DNA of 64,000 bases from Chionoecetes opilio (Eukaryota > Arthropoda > Malacostraca > Decapoda > Majidae). How positions within the stretch are numbered: position 1 is the first letter of the stretch; each line of letters starts with the position of its first letter. A program made the position numbers and the translations under genes. Positions 45,545-59,363 of the stretch are shown one piece after another. The notes beneath the pieces are model-generated. The model worked only from the letters and a program-made list of their open reading frames with translations, did not search any database and had not been told where the DNA came from. The stretch covers positions 1-64,000 of the forward strand of contig JACEEZ010003851.1 of assembly GCA_016584305.1 (NCBI GenBank). The letters are read 5' to 3'.

Positions 45545-48500
45545 ACATATTAAGAACATAAGGAAGCTACAAGAGGCTGGGAGACATAAGAACATAAGGA
45601 AGCTACAAGAGAAGAACATAAGAACATAAGGAAGCTACAAGAGAAGAACATAAGAACATAAGGAAGCTACAAGAGGCTGGGAGACATAAGAACATAAGGA
45701 AGCTACAAGAGGCTGGGAGACATAAGAACATAAGGAAGCTACAAGAGGCTGGGAGACATAAGAACATAAGGAAGCTACAAGAGGCTGGGAGACATAAGAA
45801 CATAAGGAAGCTACAAGAGGCTGGGAGACATAAGAACATAAGGAAGCTACAAGAGGCTGGGAGACATAAGAACATAAGGAAGCTACAAGAGAAGAACAAA
45901 GAACATAAGGAAGCTACAAAGAACATAAGAAAATAAGGAAGCTACAAGAGAAGAACATAAGAACATAAGGAAGCTACAAGAGAAGAACATAAAAACATAA
46001 GGAAGCTACAAGAGGCTGGGAGACATAAGAAAAATAAGGAAGCTACAAGAGGCTGGGAGACATAAGAACATAAGGAAGCTACAAGAGGCTGGGAGACATA
46101 AGAACATAAGGAAGCTACAAGAGAAGAACATAAGAACATAAGGAAGCTACAAGAGAACATAAGAACATAAGGAAGCTACAAGAGAAGAACATAAGAACAT
46201 AAGGAAGCTACAATTGAAGAACATAAGAACATAAGGAAGCTACAAGAGAAGAACATAAGAACATAAGGAAGCTACAAGAGAAGAACATAAGAACATAAGG
46301 AAGCTACAAGAGGCTGGGAGACATAAGAACATAAGGAAGCTACAAAAGGCTGGGAGACATAAGAACATAAGGAAGCTACAAGAGGCTGGGAGACATAAGA
46401 ACATAAGGAAGCTACAAGAGGCTGGGAGACATAAGAACATAAAGGGAAACTACAAGAGGCTGAGAGACATAAGAACATAAGGAAGCTACAAGAGGCTGGG
46501 AGACATAAGAACATAAGGAAGCTACAAGAGGCTGGGAGACATAAGAACAAAGGAAGCTACAAGAAAAGAACATAAGAACATAAGGAAGCTACAAGAGGCT
46601 GGGAGACATAAGAACATAAGGAAGCTACAAGAGGCTGGGAGACATAAGAACATAAGGAAGCTACAAGAGGCTGGGAGACATAAGAACATAAGGAAGCTAC
46701 AAGAGGCTGGGAGACATAAGAACATAAGGAAGCTACAAGAGGCTGGGAGACATAAGAACATAAGGAAGCTACAAGAGGCTGGGAGACATAAGAACATAAG
46801 GAAGCTACAAGAGAAGAACATAAGAACATAAGGAAGCTACAAGAGAACATAAGAACATAAGGAAGCTACAAGAGAAGAACATAAGAACATAAGGAAGCTA
46901 CAAGAGAAGAACATAAAAACATAAGGAAGCTACAAGAGGCTGGGAGACATAAGAACATAAGAAGCTACAAGAGGCTGGGAGACATAAGAACATAAGGAAG
47001 CTACAAGAGGCTGGGAGACATAAGAACATAAGGAAGCTACAAGAGAAGAACATAAGAACATAAGGAAGCTACAGAGAAGAACATAAGAACATAAGGAAGC
47101 TACAAGAGAAGAACATAAGAACATAAGGAAGCTACAATTGAAGAACATAAGAACATAAGGAAGCTACAAGAGAAGAACATAAGAACATAAGGAAGCTACA
47201 AGAGAAGAACATAAGAACATAAGGAAGCTACAAGAGGCTGGGAGACATAAGAACATAAGGAAGCTACAAGAGGCTGGGAGACATAAGAACATAAGGAAGC
47301 TACAAGAGGCTGGGAGACATAAGAACATAAGGAAGCTACAAGAGGCTGGGAGACATAAGAACATAAGGAAGCTACAAGAGGCTGAGAGACATAAGAACAT
47401 AAGGAAGCTACAAGAGGCTGGGAGACATAAGAACATAAGGAAGCTACAAGAGGCTGGGAGACATAGAACATAAGGAAGCTACAAAAAGAACATAAGAACA
47501 TAAGGAAGCTACAAGAGGCTGGGAGACATAAGAACATAAGGAAGCTACAAGAGGCTGGGAGACATAAGAACATAAGGAAGCTACAAGAAAAGAACATAAG
47601 AACATAAGGAAGCTACAAGAGAAGAACATAAGAACATAAGGAAGCTACAAGAGAACATAAGAACATAAGGAAGCTACAAGAGAAGAACATAAGAACATAA
47701 GGAAGCTACAAGAGAAGAACATAAGAACATAAGGAAGCTACAAGAGAAGAACATAAGAACATAAGGAAGCTACTAAAGAGAATCATAAGAACATAAGAAC
47801 ATAAGGAAGCTACAAGAGAACATAAGAACATAAGGAAGCTACAAGAGAAGAACATAAGGAAGCTACAAGAGAAGAACATAAGAACATAAGGAAGCTACAG
47901 AGAACATAAGAACATAAGAACATAAGGAAGCTACAAGAGAACATAAGAACATAAGGAAGCTACAAGAGAAGAACATAAGAACATAAGGAAGCTACAAGAG
48001 AACATAAGAACATAAGGAAGCTACAAGAGAACATAAGAACATAAGGAAGCTACAAGAGAAGAACATAAGAACATAAGGAAGCTACAAGAGAAGAACATAA
48101 GAACATAAGGAAGCTACAAGAGAAGAACATAAGAACATAAGGAAGCTACAAGAGAAACATAAGAACATAAGGAAGCTACAAGAGGCTGAGAGACATAAGA
48201 ACATAAGGAAGCTACAAGAGGCTGGGAGACATAAGAACATAAGGAAGCTACAAGAGGCTGGGAGACATAAGAACATAAGGAAGCTACAAGAAAAGAACAT
48301 AAGAACATAAGGAAGCTACAAGAGGCTGGGAGACATAAGAAACATAAGGAAGCTACAAGAGGCTGGGAGACATAAGAACATAAGGAAGCTACTAAAAAGA
48401 GTCATAAGAACATAAGAACATAAGGAAGCTACCAAAAAGAATCATGAGAACCTAAGAACATAAGGAAGCTACAAAAAGTGATAATAAGAACATAAGGAAG

Positions 48501-48994
48501 CTACTAAAAAGAGTCATAAGAACATAAGAACATAAGGAAGCTACTAAAAAGAGAAGAACATAAGAACATAAGGAAGCTACTAAAAAGAGTCATAAGAACA
48601 TAAGAACATAAGGAAGCTACTAAAAAGAATCATAAGAACATAAGAACATAAGGAAGCTACAAGAGAACATAAGAACATAAGGAAGCTACAAGAGAAGAAC
48701 ATAAGGAAGCTACAAGAGAAGAACATAAGAACATAAGGAAGCTACAAGAGAACATAAGAACATAAGAACATAAGGAAGCTACAAGAGAACATAAGAACAT
48801 AAGGAAGCTACAAGAGAAGAACATAAGAACATAAGGAAGCTACAAGAGAACATAAGAACATAAGGAAGCTACAAGAGAACATAAGAACATAAGGAAGCTA
48901 CAAGAGAAGAACATAAGAACATAAGGAAGCTACAAGAGAAGAACATAAGAACATAAGGAAGCTACAAGAGAAGAACATAAGAACATAAGGAAGC
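45545..48994 (-). repeat. 3.4 kb array derived from a LINE 3' tail
   Basis: More than 100 units of AGAACATAAGGAAGCTACAA with spacers GAGAAG, GAGGCTGGGAGACAT or AAAGAGTCAT. The right edge continues without a break into a LINE 3' UTR (ACCTACACGTGGTAGTTCCT at ~49012). Long CSFLMFLC-type frames are artefacts. Confidence 0.92.
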
Positions 48995-49180
48995 TACAAG
49001 AGGCTGGGAGACCTACACGTGGTAGTTCCTGTTACTTAACACTACCTACATCCACCTTTCATCCCCATCCATAACACTGTCCAGCCTCCTTTTAAAGCTC
49101 CCTAATGACTCCCCACTAACTACCTGTCTACTGAGTCCATTCCAATCATTTACCACCCTCTTTGTGAACCAGTTTCTCCT
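48995..49180 (-). mobile_element. LINE 3' end attached to the array
   Basis: GGTAGTTCCTGTTACTTAAC, TCATCCCCATCCATAACACT and TTTACCACCCTCTTTGTGAA, reverse orientation, the same family as 58420. A TTAA MITE is inserted immediately after (49180-49391). Confidence 0.7.
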
Positions 49181-49391
49181 TAACCCCTTCACGCCCAGAT
49201 CTTTCCTTTACTATAAAAAAATGTCTGTTGTTAGCCATAAAATAACGAAAAGTACCTGAATATACCAAATTATTTAGTGGACAAGGATACTAAACAGGTC
49301 ATAGCTATAAAATATTGCTTATAGTCACTACAAAACGTCTAATGGCACACAAATTACAATGGAAATTACGTTCTGGGCCTCAAGGGGTTAA
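49180..49391. mobile_element. TTAA MITE inserted in the LINE 3' region
   Basis: TTAACCCCTTCACGCCCAGA to CTCAAGGGGTTAA. It interrupts the LINE reading after AACCAGTTTCTCC. Confidence 0.75.
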
Positions 49392-49619
49392 ACGCAACCA
49401 AATCTTTTAAGGTAAATAATATAATGAGAGTATAAAACACATGGATATCTTTGTTATTATTTATTGATTGACTTCTTACATTCATCAAGGAGGTTCGTTC
49501 GTTTGTGTTTAAGTTAATAGTAATAATGTATGGATGAAAAATGCGATAAATAGTTCATAAGTTACGTTTTTGTCAGAAGAAGTTATGTCCCACACACACC
49601 AAATGTCCATAAGAATGAG

Positions 49620-49799
49620 ATATCATAGTAGTAGTTGTAGTAGTAGTGGTTGTGGTAGTAGTAGTAGTGGTAGTGGTATAGTAGTAGTAGTAGTAGTAGT
49701 AGTAGTGTAGTAGTAGTAGTAGTAGTAGTAGTAGTAAAAGTGGGAGACCAGTTATAGATCAATATTGGTAGAAGTGGTGGCAGTAGCAGTGGCAGTGGC

Positions 49800-49840
<41 letters not shown>

Positions 49841-50199
49841 ATCTAGCACTTTAGCAGTAGTAGTAGTAGTAGTAGTAGTAGTATCTAGCACTTTAGCAGT
49901 AGTAGTAGTAGTAGTAGTAGTATCTAGCACTTTAGCAGTAGTAGTAGTAGTATCTAGCACTTTAGCAGTAGTAGTAGTAGTAAGAGTAGCAGCAGTCTAA
50001 GTAGTAGTAGTATTAATACCTGGCTTTTAAACAGTAGCAGCAACAATACAACTTATATCCACACTGAAGTAGTAGTAGTACTAGTAGTAGCAATAGCCGT
50101 GGTACTAATAGTTATGGTAGTAGTAGTAGCAATACTCGTGGTACTAATAGTAGTGGTAGTAGTAGTAGTAAAACAAGTAGTATTAATATCAGACCAGTG

Positions 50200-50280
<81 letters not shown>

Positions 50281-50345
50281 ATAGTATAGTAGTAGTAGAG
50301 TAGTAGTAAGTAGCAGTAGCAGTAGTAGCAGTAGCAGTAGTAGCA
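49620..50345. repeat. AGT microsatellite complex
   Basis: Long AGT tracts with TCTAGCACTTTAGC repeated four times and ATACTCGTGGTACTAATAGT-type interruptions. Confidence 0.93.
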
Positions 50346-50569
50346 GTGGTAGTAGTAGCAGTGGGTAGTGTGTGGTGGGTGGTGAGTCTTTCTGTACTAG
50401 ACACACTAGATCAGTATCGCCGTAGCACAATTCCTAGATGCAGTATGTCTTCCAGCCTTCGCTGCTGCTCGCTCCTCAGGAAGTACCACCTTCCGAGGGT
50501 CTGTTCCATGTGTGGGGGATTTACCCATTATTAAGAGGAGTATCAGGTTTATGTGTTGTGTGGTTCTTT

Positions 50570-51330
50570 GTTGTGTATTCCTAGTGTGTTTTTACAGTGC
50601 CTGTGCTGTATTTCTAGTTGTTTTGTAATGGCCTAGCTCTGTGTGTCGCCTTCTCTTTATTCCTAGTCTTCTCTCATTGGCCTTTCTTTCCTATCACCTC
50701 GTTGTCTTTCCACTTGTATGTGTTACATGGGGAAGCTTACACTGGTGTTGTTCCGTCTCCATAGCTACCATTTTTATTCGTTTGTTTCCTCTTGTGTAGC
50801 ACTTCTTTTTGCCGCATAGTCCTCTGTCTGTGTCCTTCAATTGTCTGTTGTGTTGGTGTGCTGTACCTATTATGTTGTACAGGCATACTACTTTTCCTAG
50901 TTGTTTTGTATGTCCTCTTGTGTAGCGACCTTCTCTTTGTTGCCTAGTCAGTAGTCTCTCATGGTCTGTTTCTTCCATCTTTGTTATCAGCTTAAACATT
51001 GTTATTAAGTCTCCTCTTTCTCTTCTCTGCTCGAGTGTTAGTAACTTTATTTCCTTCAACCTTTCCTCATAAGAAAGTTCTTCTAGCTCTGGTACCATCT
51101 TTGTTGCCATTCTCTGTAGCCTCTCTAACTTTTTCACATGCTTCATTTTATATGGGGACCCTACAATGGCAGCATATTACATTTTTGGTCGGATCATTGT
51201 AGTAATGATCTTTCTCATCATATTTGTGTCCATGTAATGAAATGCCACTCTAATATTCTTCAACATCCTGTATGTATCTACAAATATTGTATTGATATGT
51301 TTTTCTGGTTGTAGGTTATTCTGCATTATC
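50570..51330 (-). mobile_element. Non-LTR retrotransposon RT C-terminal fragment
   Basis: The minus frame 50694-51146 reads MKHVKKLERLQRMATKMVPE, LSYEERLKEIKLLTLEQRRE and RGDLITMFKLI, the conserved block after the RT active site. It continues with the MEETDHERLLTRQQREGRYT segment also found at 23797. It is 5'-truncated. Confidence 0.75.
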
Positions 51331-51359
51331 ACTCCCAGTCCTTTTCTTTCTCTTTCCCT

Positions 51360-51560
51360 CCCTCACCTCCCCCACACCCACCCACCCACACACCCACCCA
51401 CCCACCCACACCCCACACCCACACACCCACCCACACACTCAACTCACCCACCCACACCCACACCCACACACTCACCCACCCACACCCACACACAAACACC
51501 CCCACACAAACACACACACCCACACAAACACACACACCCACACCCACACCCTCACACAAC
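51360..51560. repeat. CCCACA repeat downstream of AHSA1 exon 8
   Basis: CACCCACCCACACACCCA-type repeat ending at the donor of AHSA1 exon 8. Confidence 0.9.
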
Positions 51561-51562
51561 AC

Positions 51563-52927
51563 CTGGCTGGCACGCTGGTCTGGTCAGCATAATCTCGGTG
51601 CAGTCCTCCTGCTGCTCGATGTCCAGCGTCACTTTAGAGTAGTGTCCGCTGGGCCAGGACTTAAAACGCCACTTCTGCACTATCCTCTTGTTGGGAACCT
51701 GGGGAGGAGGGGGGGGGGGAATTATAAGAATGTCAGAATTATTAACATATATATTTACTTTTTCCCGTTCAGCTCCCAACTTGTTTCCCACACAGCCACA
51801 CTTACCCATCAAAAGTTATTGTAAACGGATGGATCTATAATTGTATCCCCGGCATTTCCAATTATCTAGCGAAAAAAAAATTCTTCTAATTTGCCAAAAA
51901 AATCAAGGCATACCCCTTGCAAAATGAGCAATATTTTTTGAAAAATGGATTTGCTTGAAAATGAGTTCCTAGCAGTTTTCGGGCATGCTGAACACGAATC
52001 TGGAGTCAGTTTTCAGTTACAATGATTAGAAGTCCCTATTTCAGCCAATTCACAATGACATGATACTTCCAGATATTCCTTAAAAACCACAAATTAGACA
52101 AAACTTACTACAAGACATAACAATATGACAGGCATTGCTAGATTAATCATTACTTCAATCAGTATTAGTATTTTCAGTATTAGTATTAGTATTATTAATC
52201 CCTATTTGAGCCACCCATGCGATTGTCAAAGTACTTATAAAAACCTAGGAATACTATAGCAATCCTGTGGGACTTCTAATGCCCTCCCATGACTCCTGTA
52301 GGATGCGTGAAGGAGCGAAGAGGCCCGTGAAGGACTCTGAAGGATTGTATACAAAGCGAAGGATAAAACTTAAAGAAAATAGTTCTTCCTCCTCCTCTCC
52401 TCCTTTCCTTCCCCTCCCCCTCCCGCCTTCTTCCTCCGCCTATTGTATTTATACTAAAATTTTCATATATCAGATCACGCTGGGCAGCCGCGGCACCGCA
52501 TGGGAGAGGTCGGACTCCCACTAGTAAGGCTAAGGATTATTCAAACTTGCTCCAATTATGGAATGTTATTGAACAATTTGAACTGTCATGAAACAGGTCG
52601 AATTATCCGAAGTTTGAATTATACGGGTTCAATTTAGAGAGGGTTTGCTGTGTTACATCAATAATAGAACACTTTATCTCTATTTATCTGTACGTCTGTC
52701 TGTCTATCTATCTATTAATACATAAATAATCAAACATTCTATCTCTCTCTGTCTGTCTGTCTCTGAACACAACAACAACAGACCACTCACCAGCTCCTCA
52801 AACTCTCCGGTGATGTTTCCTCCGAAGAACTCAAACTTGCCTCCCTTCACAACCTCCAGCTTCACGTCTCCGCGGGTGAAGGCTGCCACCATCTGCCGGG
52901 AGGGGTGGGGTGGGGGTGGGGGGGGGG

Positions 52928-53019
<92 letters not shown>

Positions 53020-53110
53020 AAGGAATGAATAAATTTGTTGAAGCACTAAAAAATATATAATTGTGAAATATATAATTACTATGTCTTGCTTTAGTGTGCT
53101 CAATACTATA

Positions 53111-53149
<39 letters not shown>

Positions 53150-53692
53150 TCACTTATTCACCTATAGTTGTATTTTCCAGGGCCTGAGCTACACTGGTGT
53201 GGCCCCGTCTCCAAATCAACACTCTTATCATTCATCCTTAGTGCTTAGTGTTGGGGGAAGCCACCACCCCGGGAGGGGGGTCACAAACCCCCGGCTAACA
53301 CCCGGTACCCATTCACTGCTGGGTGGACAGGGGCTCGGGTTTTAAGGAAACAGCCCGTCTGTCTTCGCTCCCACGGGGATCGAGCCCGGGACTTCTCGAT
53401 TGTGAGCCGAGCGTGATAACCACTACACTACGAAATACCCGCATTGGGCATTGGGTGTGTGTGTGTGTGTGTGTGTGTGTGTTGGTGTGTGTTGTGTGGT
53501 GTGTGTTTGTGTGGTGTGTGTGTGTGCGTGTGCGTACCTCCCGCTGTGTGAGGGCGGTGTACAGCTCCTGGGCGGTGCATTTAAAGGTCTGGCTGAGGGT
53601 GAGCTGCACGGTTTTAATCTTGATGCCAAGGTCCATCTTGCCGACACCCTGGGCAGCGGAATTCACCTGCGGAAGTGTGGAGCGGTTACTGG

Positions 53693-53781
<89 letters not shown>

Positions 53782-54699
53782 CCTGTATGCAGAGCTGGGC
53801 ATACATTGAAGGTATCTAAATACTAAATACTAAATACATTTTAAATGCACACAAATGTTAACATGTATTCAGTAATTCATGATTAACACCATACAATGCC
53901 TGATAAATGATAAAGGATATATTCCTATTGTAATTTAATTAATTGATTCATTAATTTGAGTAATTGAGATTATTAATTGAGATTATTGAGGAATTAACTG
54001 ATATATTTTTTTTTTTTTCATATTATGAGTATTTAAATACTGCCCAGCTCTGCCTGTATGCTGTCACCACTATCACCACCACCACCTAGAGTTACCAGTC
54101 ATCATGTATACTGTCACCACCACCATCACCACCACCTAGTTTTTTTTTTTTTTTTTTTTTTTTTCATCTTGGCCTAGTTACCAGTCACCCTGTATACTGT
54201 CACCCTCACCACCACCACCTAGAGTTACCAGTCATCATGTATACTGTCACCCTCACTACCACCACCACCTAGTTTTTTTTTTTTTTTTTTTTTTTCCATC
54301 TTGGCCTAGTTACCAGTCACCTGTATACTGTCACCCTCACTACCACCACCCTAGAGTTACCAGTCATCATGTAAACTGTCACCACCACCATCACCACCAC
54401 CTAGTTTTTTTTTTTTTTTTTTTTTTTTTTTCCCATCTGGCCTAGTTACCAGTCACCCTGTATACTGTCACCCTCACCACCACCACCTAGAGTTACCAGT
54501 CACCCTGTATACTGTCACCCTCACCACCACCACAGTCACTCTGTATACTCACGGCTGCTGCTGTGGTGGTGTTGTGCGGTGTGTGGTGCCTGGCGGGGGT
54601 GATGAGTGTCTTGCTCTGCTTGGTGACCGCCTGACCTGTGACCTTGGTGGGCTTGATCAGGTCAGTGGCGTACTCTGAAACACAGGGGGTCATGAGTGT

Positions 54700-54783
<84 letters not shown>

Positions 54784-57700
54784 GAAGGAATACAAAGGAA
54801 TACAAAGGAAACACAAGCAGCAACATACCATTAGGTCCTTACAAGGCTGTTTGCTTTAACTACACTACACTAACTAGATAATAAGAGAGAAAGGATAGGA
54901 AAGTAGAAGGCTAAGAGAGATAAGATAAGATACTTTGATCTTATCTAGACACTTTGCAAGTACCAACTACAAGGTTATTGACTGTACAAAGCGCCAACAC
55001 GCCAGGACGAATTTGGTGGACTCGAACTGCTGACCGAATGGCGCAGGGACTCTGCAACACCAGTCCGTGATTCTACCACCGCGCCACCCTGGCGGGTAGG
55101 CTAAGAAAGAAGTAAAGTAAGCAAGTAAAGTAAGAAAGTAAGAAAGTAAGAAAGGAGGAGGAGGAGGAGCCACCACCACCCTTGGCCTCTGACCTTGCTT
55201 GAGGGTGTCGATGTACTCCTTGACCTTGGCTTGCAGGGTCACCAAGCCCTTCTTGAGGATAAAGTCCTTGATAGCGTCGCCCCCGGACCCTCCAGAGGTC
55301 ACACTCACGTTCACCTGCAACATAGGAACATAGGAACATAGGAACATAAGGACATCATAACATAAGAAAGCCGTCACCACAACATGTAACACTGTAACAG
55401 GACACACTGCTTTTATAACTCCCTATTAACTCAACACTAACTACCTGATAACTGAGTCTATTCCAATCACCTTCCACCCTATTTAGTGGCCCGTTCACCT
55501 GCAACCACCATCACCACCACATCAGAAAATAAGAAAATGAGGAAAATAAATACTCTCTCTCTGTCTGTCTTCTCTCTCTCTCTGTCTGTCTTCTCTCTTT
55601 CTCTCTCTGTCTGTCTTCTCTCTCTCTCTGTCTGTCTTCTCTCTCTCTCTCTCTCTGTCTGTTCTCTCCCCTTTTCTATCTCTGTCTGTCTCTCTCACAT
55701 AAGAACATAAGGAAGCTACAAGAGGCCGTGAGACCTACACGTGGTAGTTCCTGTTACTTAACACTACCTACATCCACCTCTCTTCCTCATCCATGAATTT
55801 ATCCAGACTCCTTTTAAAGACCCTATTAAAGATTAACCCCTTGAGACCCAGAACGTAATTTCCATGGTAATTTTGGTACCATTAGACGGTTTTAATTAAT
55901 ATAAGCAATGTTTTATAGATATGACCTGTTTAGTATGCTTGTCCACTAACTAATGTGGTTTATTTAGTTAGTTTTCGTTATTCTGTGGCTGACAACAGAC
56001 AATTTTTTATAGCAAAGGAAAAACCTATAGTCTATTTTTTGTATTATGGTCAAAATGCAGTAAGGAAGCCACGCCCCCTGCCTCCCCTTCTATGCTACGG
56101 GGCAGCTGATTGGTGCATTCCTCGTATCATCACTACCCATCACAATATCTTCACTACTTAACAGCGGCGTGACCACTGGACAGCAATCTTCACTACAGAG
56201 GGTGACAAAATCAAAACACCCTCTGTAGTGAAGATTGCTGTCCAGTGGTCACGCGCTGTTAAGTAGTGAAGATATTGTGATTGGTAGTGATGATACGAGG
56301 AGTGCACCAATCAGCTGCCCCGTAGCATAGAAGGGCTGGCAGGGGGCGTGGCTTCCTTACTGCATTTTGACCATAATAACAAAAAGACTATAGGTATGAA
56401 GGGGTTAAAAAGTGAAATTAGATAAAAATAAAACCACCTTCTTATTAATTTCCAAAACTCGCATATAATGACTCAACAAAATCTCTTAAACAGTAAAATT
56501 AAATAACAAACAACCTCCTCTCTAACCACCCTCCCAGCCACTCACATCAATCTCTAACAACCTCCTCTCTAACCACCCTCCCAGCCACTCACATCAATCT
56601 CTAACAACCTCCTCTCTAACCACCCAGCCAGCCACTCACATCAATCTCTAACAACCTCCTCTCTAACCACCCTCCCAGCCACTCACATCAATCTCTAACA
56701 ACCTCCTCTCTAACCACCCTCCCAGCCACTCACATCAATCTCTAACAACCTCCTCTCTAACCACCCAGCCAGCCACTCACATCAATCTCTAACAACCTCC
56801 TCTCTAACCACCCAGCCAGCCACTCACATCCATCTCTAACAACCTCCTCTCTAACCACCCTCCCAGCCACTCACATCAATCTCTAACAACCTCCTCTCTA
56901 ACCACCCTCCCAGCCACTCACATCAATCTCTAACAACCTCCTCTCTAACCACCCAGCCAGCCACTCACATCAATCTCTAACAACCTCCTCTCTAACCACC
57001 CAGCCAGCCACTCACATCCATCTCTAACAACCTCCTCTCTAACCACCCTCCCAGCCACTCACATCAATCTCTAACAACCTCCTCTCTAACCACCCAGCCA
57101 GCCACTCACATCAATCTCTAACAACCTCCTCTCTAACCACCCAGCCAGCCACTCACATCAATCTCTAACAACCTACTCTCTAACCACCCTACCAGCCACT
57201 CACATCAATCTCTAACAACCTCCTCTCTAACCACCCAGCCAGCCACTCACATCAATCTCTAACAACCTCCTCTCTAACCACCCAGCCAGCCACTCACATC
57301 AATCTCTAACAACCTCCTCTCTAACTACCCTCCCAGCCACTCACATCAATCTCTAACAACCTCCTCTCTAACTACCCAGCCAGCCACTCACATCAATCTC
57401 TAACAACCTCCTCTCTAACCACCCAGCCAGCCACTCACATCAATCTCTAACAACCTCCTCTCTAACCACCCAGCCAGCCACTCACATCCATCTCTAACAA
57501 CCTCCTCTCTAACCACCCTCCCAGCCACTCACATCAATCTCTAACAACCTCCTCTCTAACCACCCAGCCAGCCACTCACATCAATCTCTAACAACCTCCT
57601 CTCTAACCACCCAGCCAGCCACTCACATCAATCTCTAACAACCTCCTCTCTAACCACCCAGCCAGCCACTCACATCAATCTCTAACAACCCTGCCAGCCA

Positions 57701-59330
57701 CTCACATCAATCTCTAACAACCTCCTCTCTAACCACCCTCCCAGCCACTCACATCAATCTCTAACAACCTCCTCTCTAACTACCCTCCCAGCCACTCACA
57801 TCAATCTCGTGGGGGTCGTTTTCTTCGGACAGGTTGGGTATGTCCAGCGAGCCCTTCACCTCGCGTTGGGGGTCTGCGAGTAACACTGCCGTCCACTCCA
57901 TGTCCACCACCCACTCGTAGAAGAAGATCAGCTTGCCCTTGCGATTGCTGGCCGTGGCATCGCCCTCACACTTACTCACCTCCTTGATGGTCACGGTGCC
58001 TGGGGGGAGACAGGCAGACGTACAGACATATAGACAGACATACACACAGATATACAGGGTAGGGGAGACAGGCATACAGACATACAGACATATAGATAGA
58101 CATATACACAGATATATAGTGTGGGGGAGACAGGCAGACAGACATACAGGGTAGGGGGAGACAGGCAGGCAGACAGACATACAGACAGACAGACAGACAG
58201 ACATACAGGGTAGGGGGAGACAGGCAGGCAGACAGACATACAGACAGACATACAGACAGACATACAGGGTAGGGGGAGACAGGCAGACAGACATACAGAC
58301 AGACATACAGACAGACATACAGGGTAGGGGGAGACAGGCAGACAGACATACAGACAGACATACAGGGTGGGGGAGACAGGCAGGCAGACATACTCCTTGC
58401 TGGTCACCGTGCCTGGGGAGAACATAAGAACATAAAGAAGTTACAAGAGAAGAACATAAGAACAGAAGAAAATAAGGAAGCTACAAGAGGCCGTGAGACC
58501 TACACGTGGTAGTTCCTGTTACTTAACACTACCTACATCCACCTCTCTTCCCCATCCATGAATTTATCCAGACTCCTTTTAAAGATCCCAATAGACTCCG
58601 CATTGACCCATTGACCTTGGTCTACTGAGACCATTCCAATCATTCACCACCCTATTTGTGAACCAGTTTTTCCCTATTTCCTTTCTAAATCTACGCTTTT
58701 CCAGCTTGAATCCGTTACTTCTTGTTCTACCCTGGTTAAAAGCCGTAAGAACTTTTCCTACCTCTCCTTTATTAAATCCCTTTATCCACTTAAAACTTCT
58801 ATCAGATCACCCCTTACTCTGCGTCTCTCGAGTGAGTGTAATTTTAATAACTTCAATCTCTTCTCATAACTAAAGTTACGCATCCCTTGTATCATTTTGG
58901 TCATCCTTCTCTGCACTGTTTCTAACAAGGCTATGTTAGAATTCTATAACTATATCCATCCTGTAATATGGAGACCAAAACTGAACCGCATAGTCTAGGT
59001 GAGGCCTGACTAGAGCCAGATAAAGCTTTAGAATAACCTCAGCACTTCTACTTTTAACACTCCTGGTGATAAATCCTAACACCCTGTTGGCTCGATTAGA
59101 GAGAGGCAGGCGGACGTACAGACATATACAGACATACACGCCAAGGTGAAAGGAAAAGGGGGGAAAGGGGGGGTGAGATAGACAGACAAACACACATACA
59201 TACATACATACACAAGTAGAGGAATACGTAAAGGAAACTGACCTAAATTTGGGTCTTCCAGTTGCAGTCCTTCAAAGAGCAGCTTGATTTTGTCTCTGCT
59301 CCACCCGGCAGCGTTCTTCTCTGACCTGCA

Positions 59331-59363
<33 letters not shown>

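Noticed and set aside
45603..48308. Many CSFLMFLCLPAS-type frames
   Set aside because: They come from the LINE-tail array and contain no conserved domain.
50411..50509. 32-codon minus frame (MEQTLGRWYFLRSEQQRR...) as the last AHSA1 exon
   Set aside because: No acceptor AG with the required phase lies before it, and apart from an E-T-W spacing it does not match the AHSA1 C-terminus. It is more likely part of the LINE 3' region.
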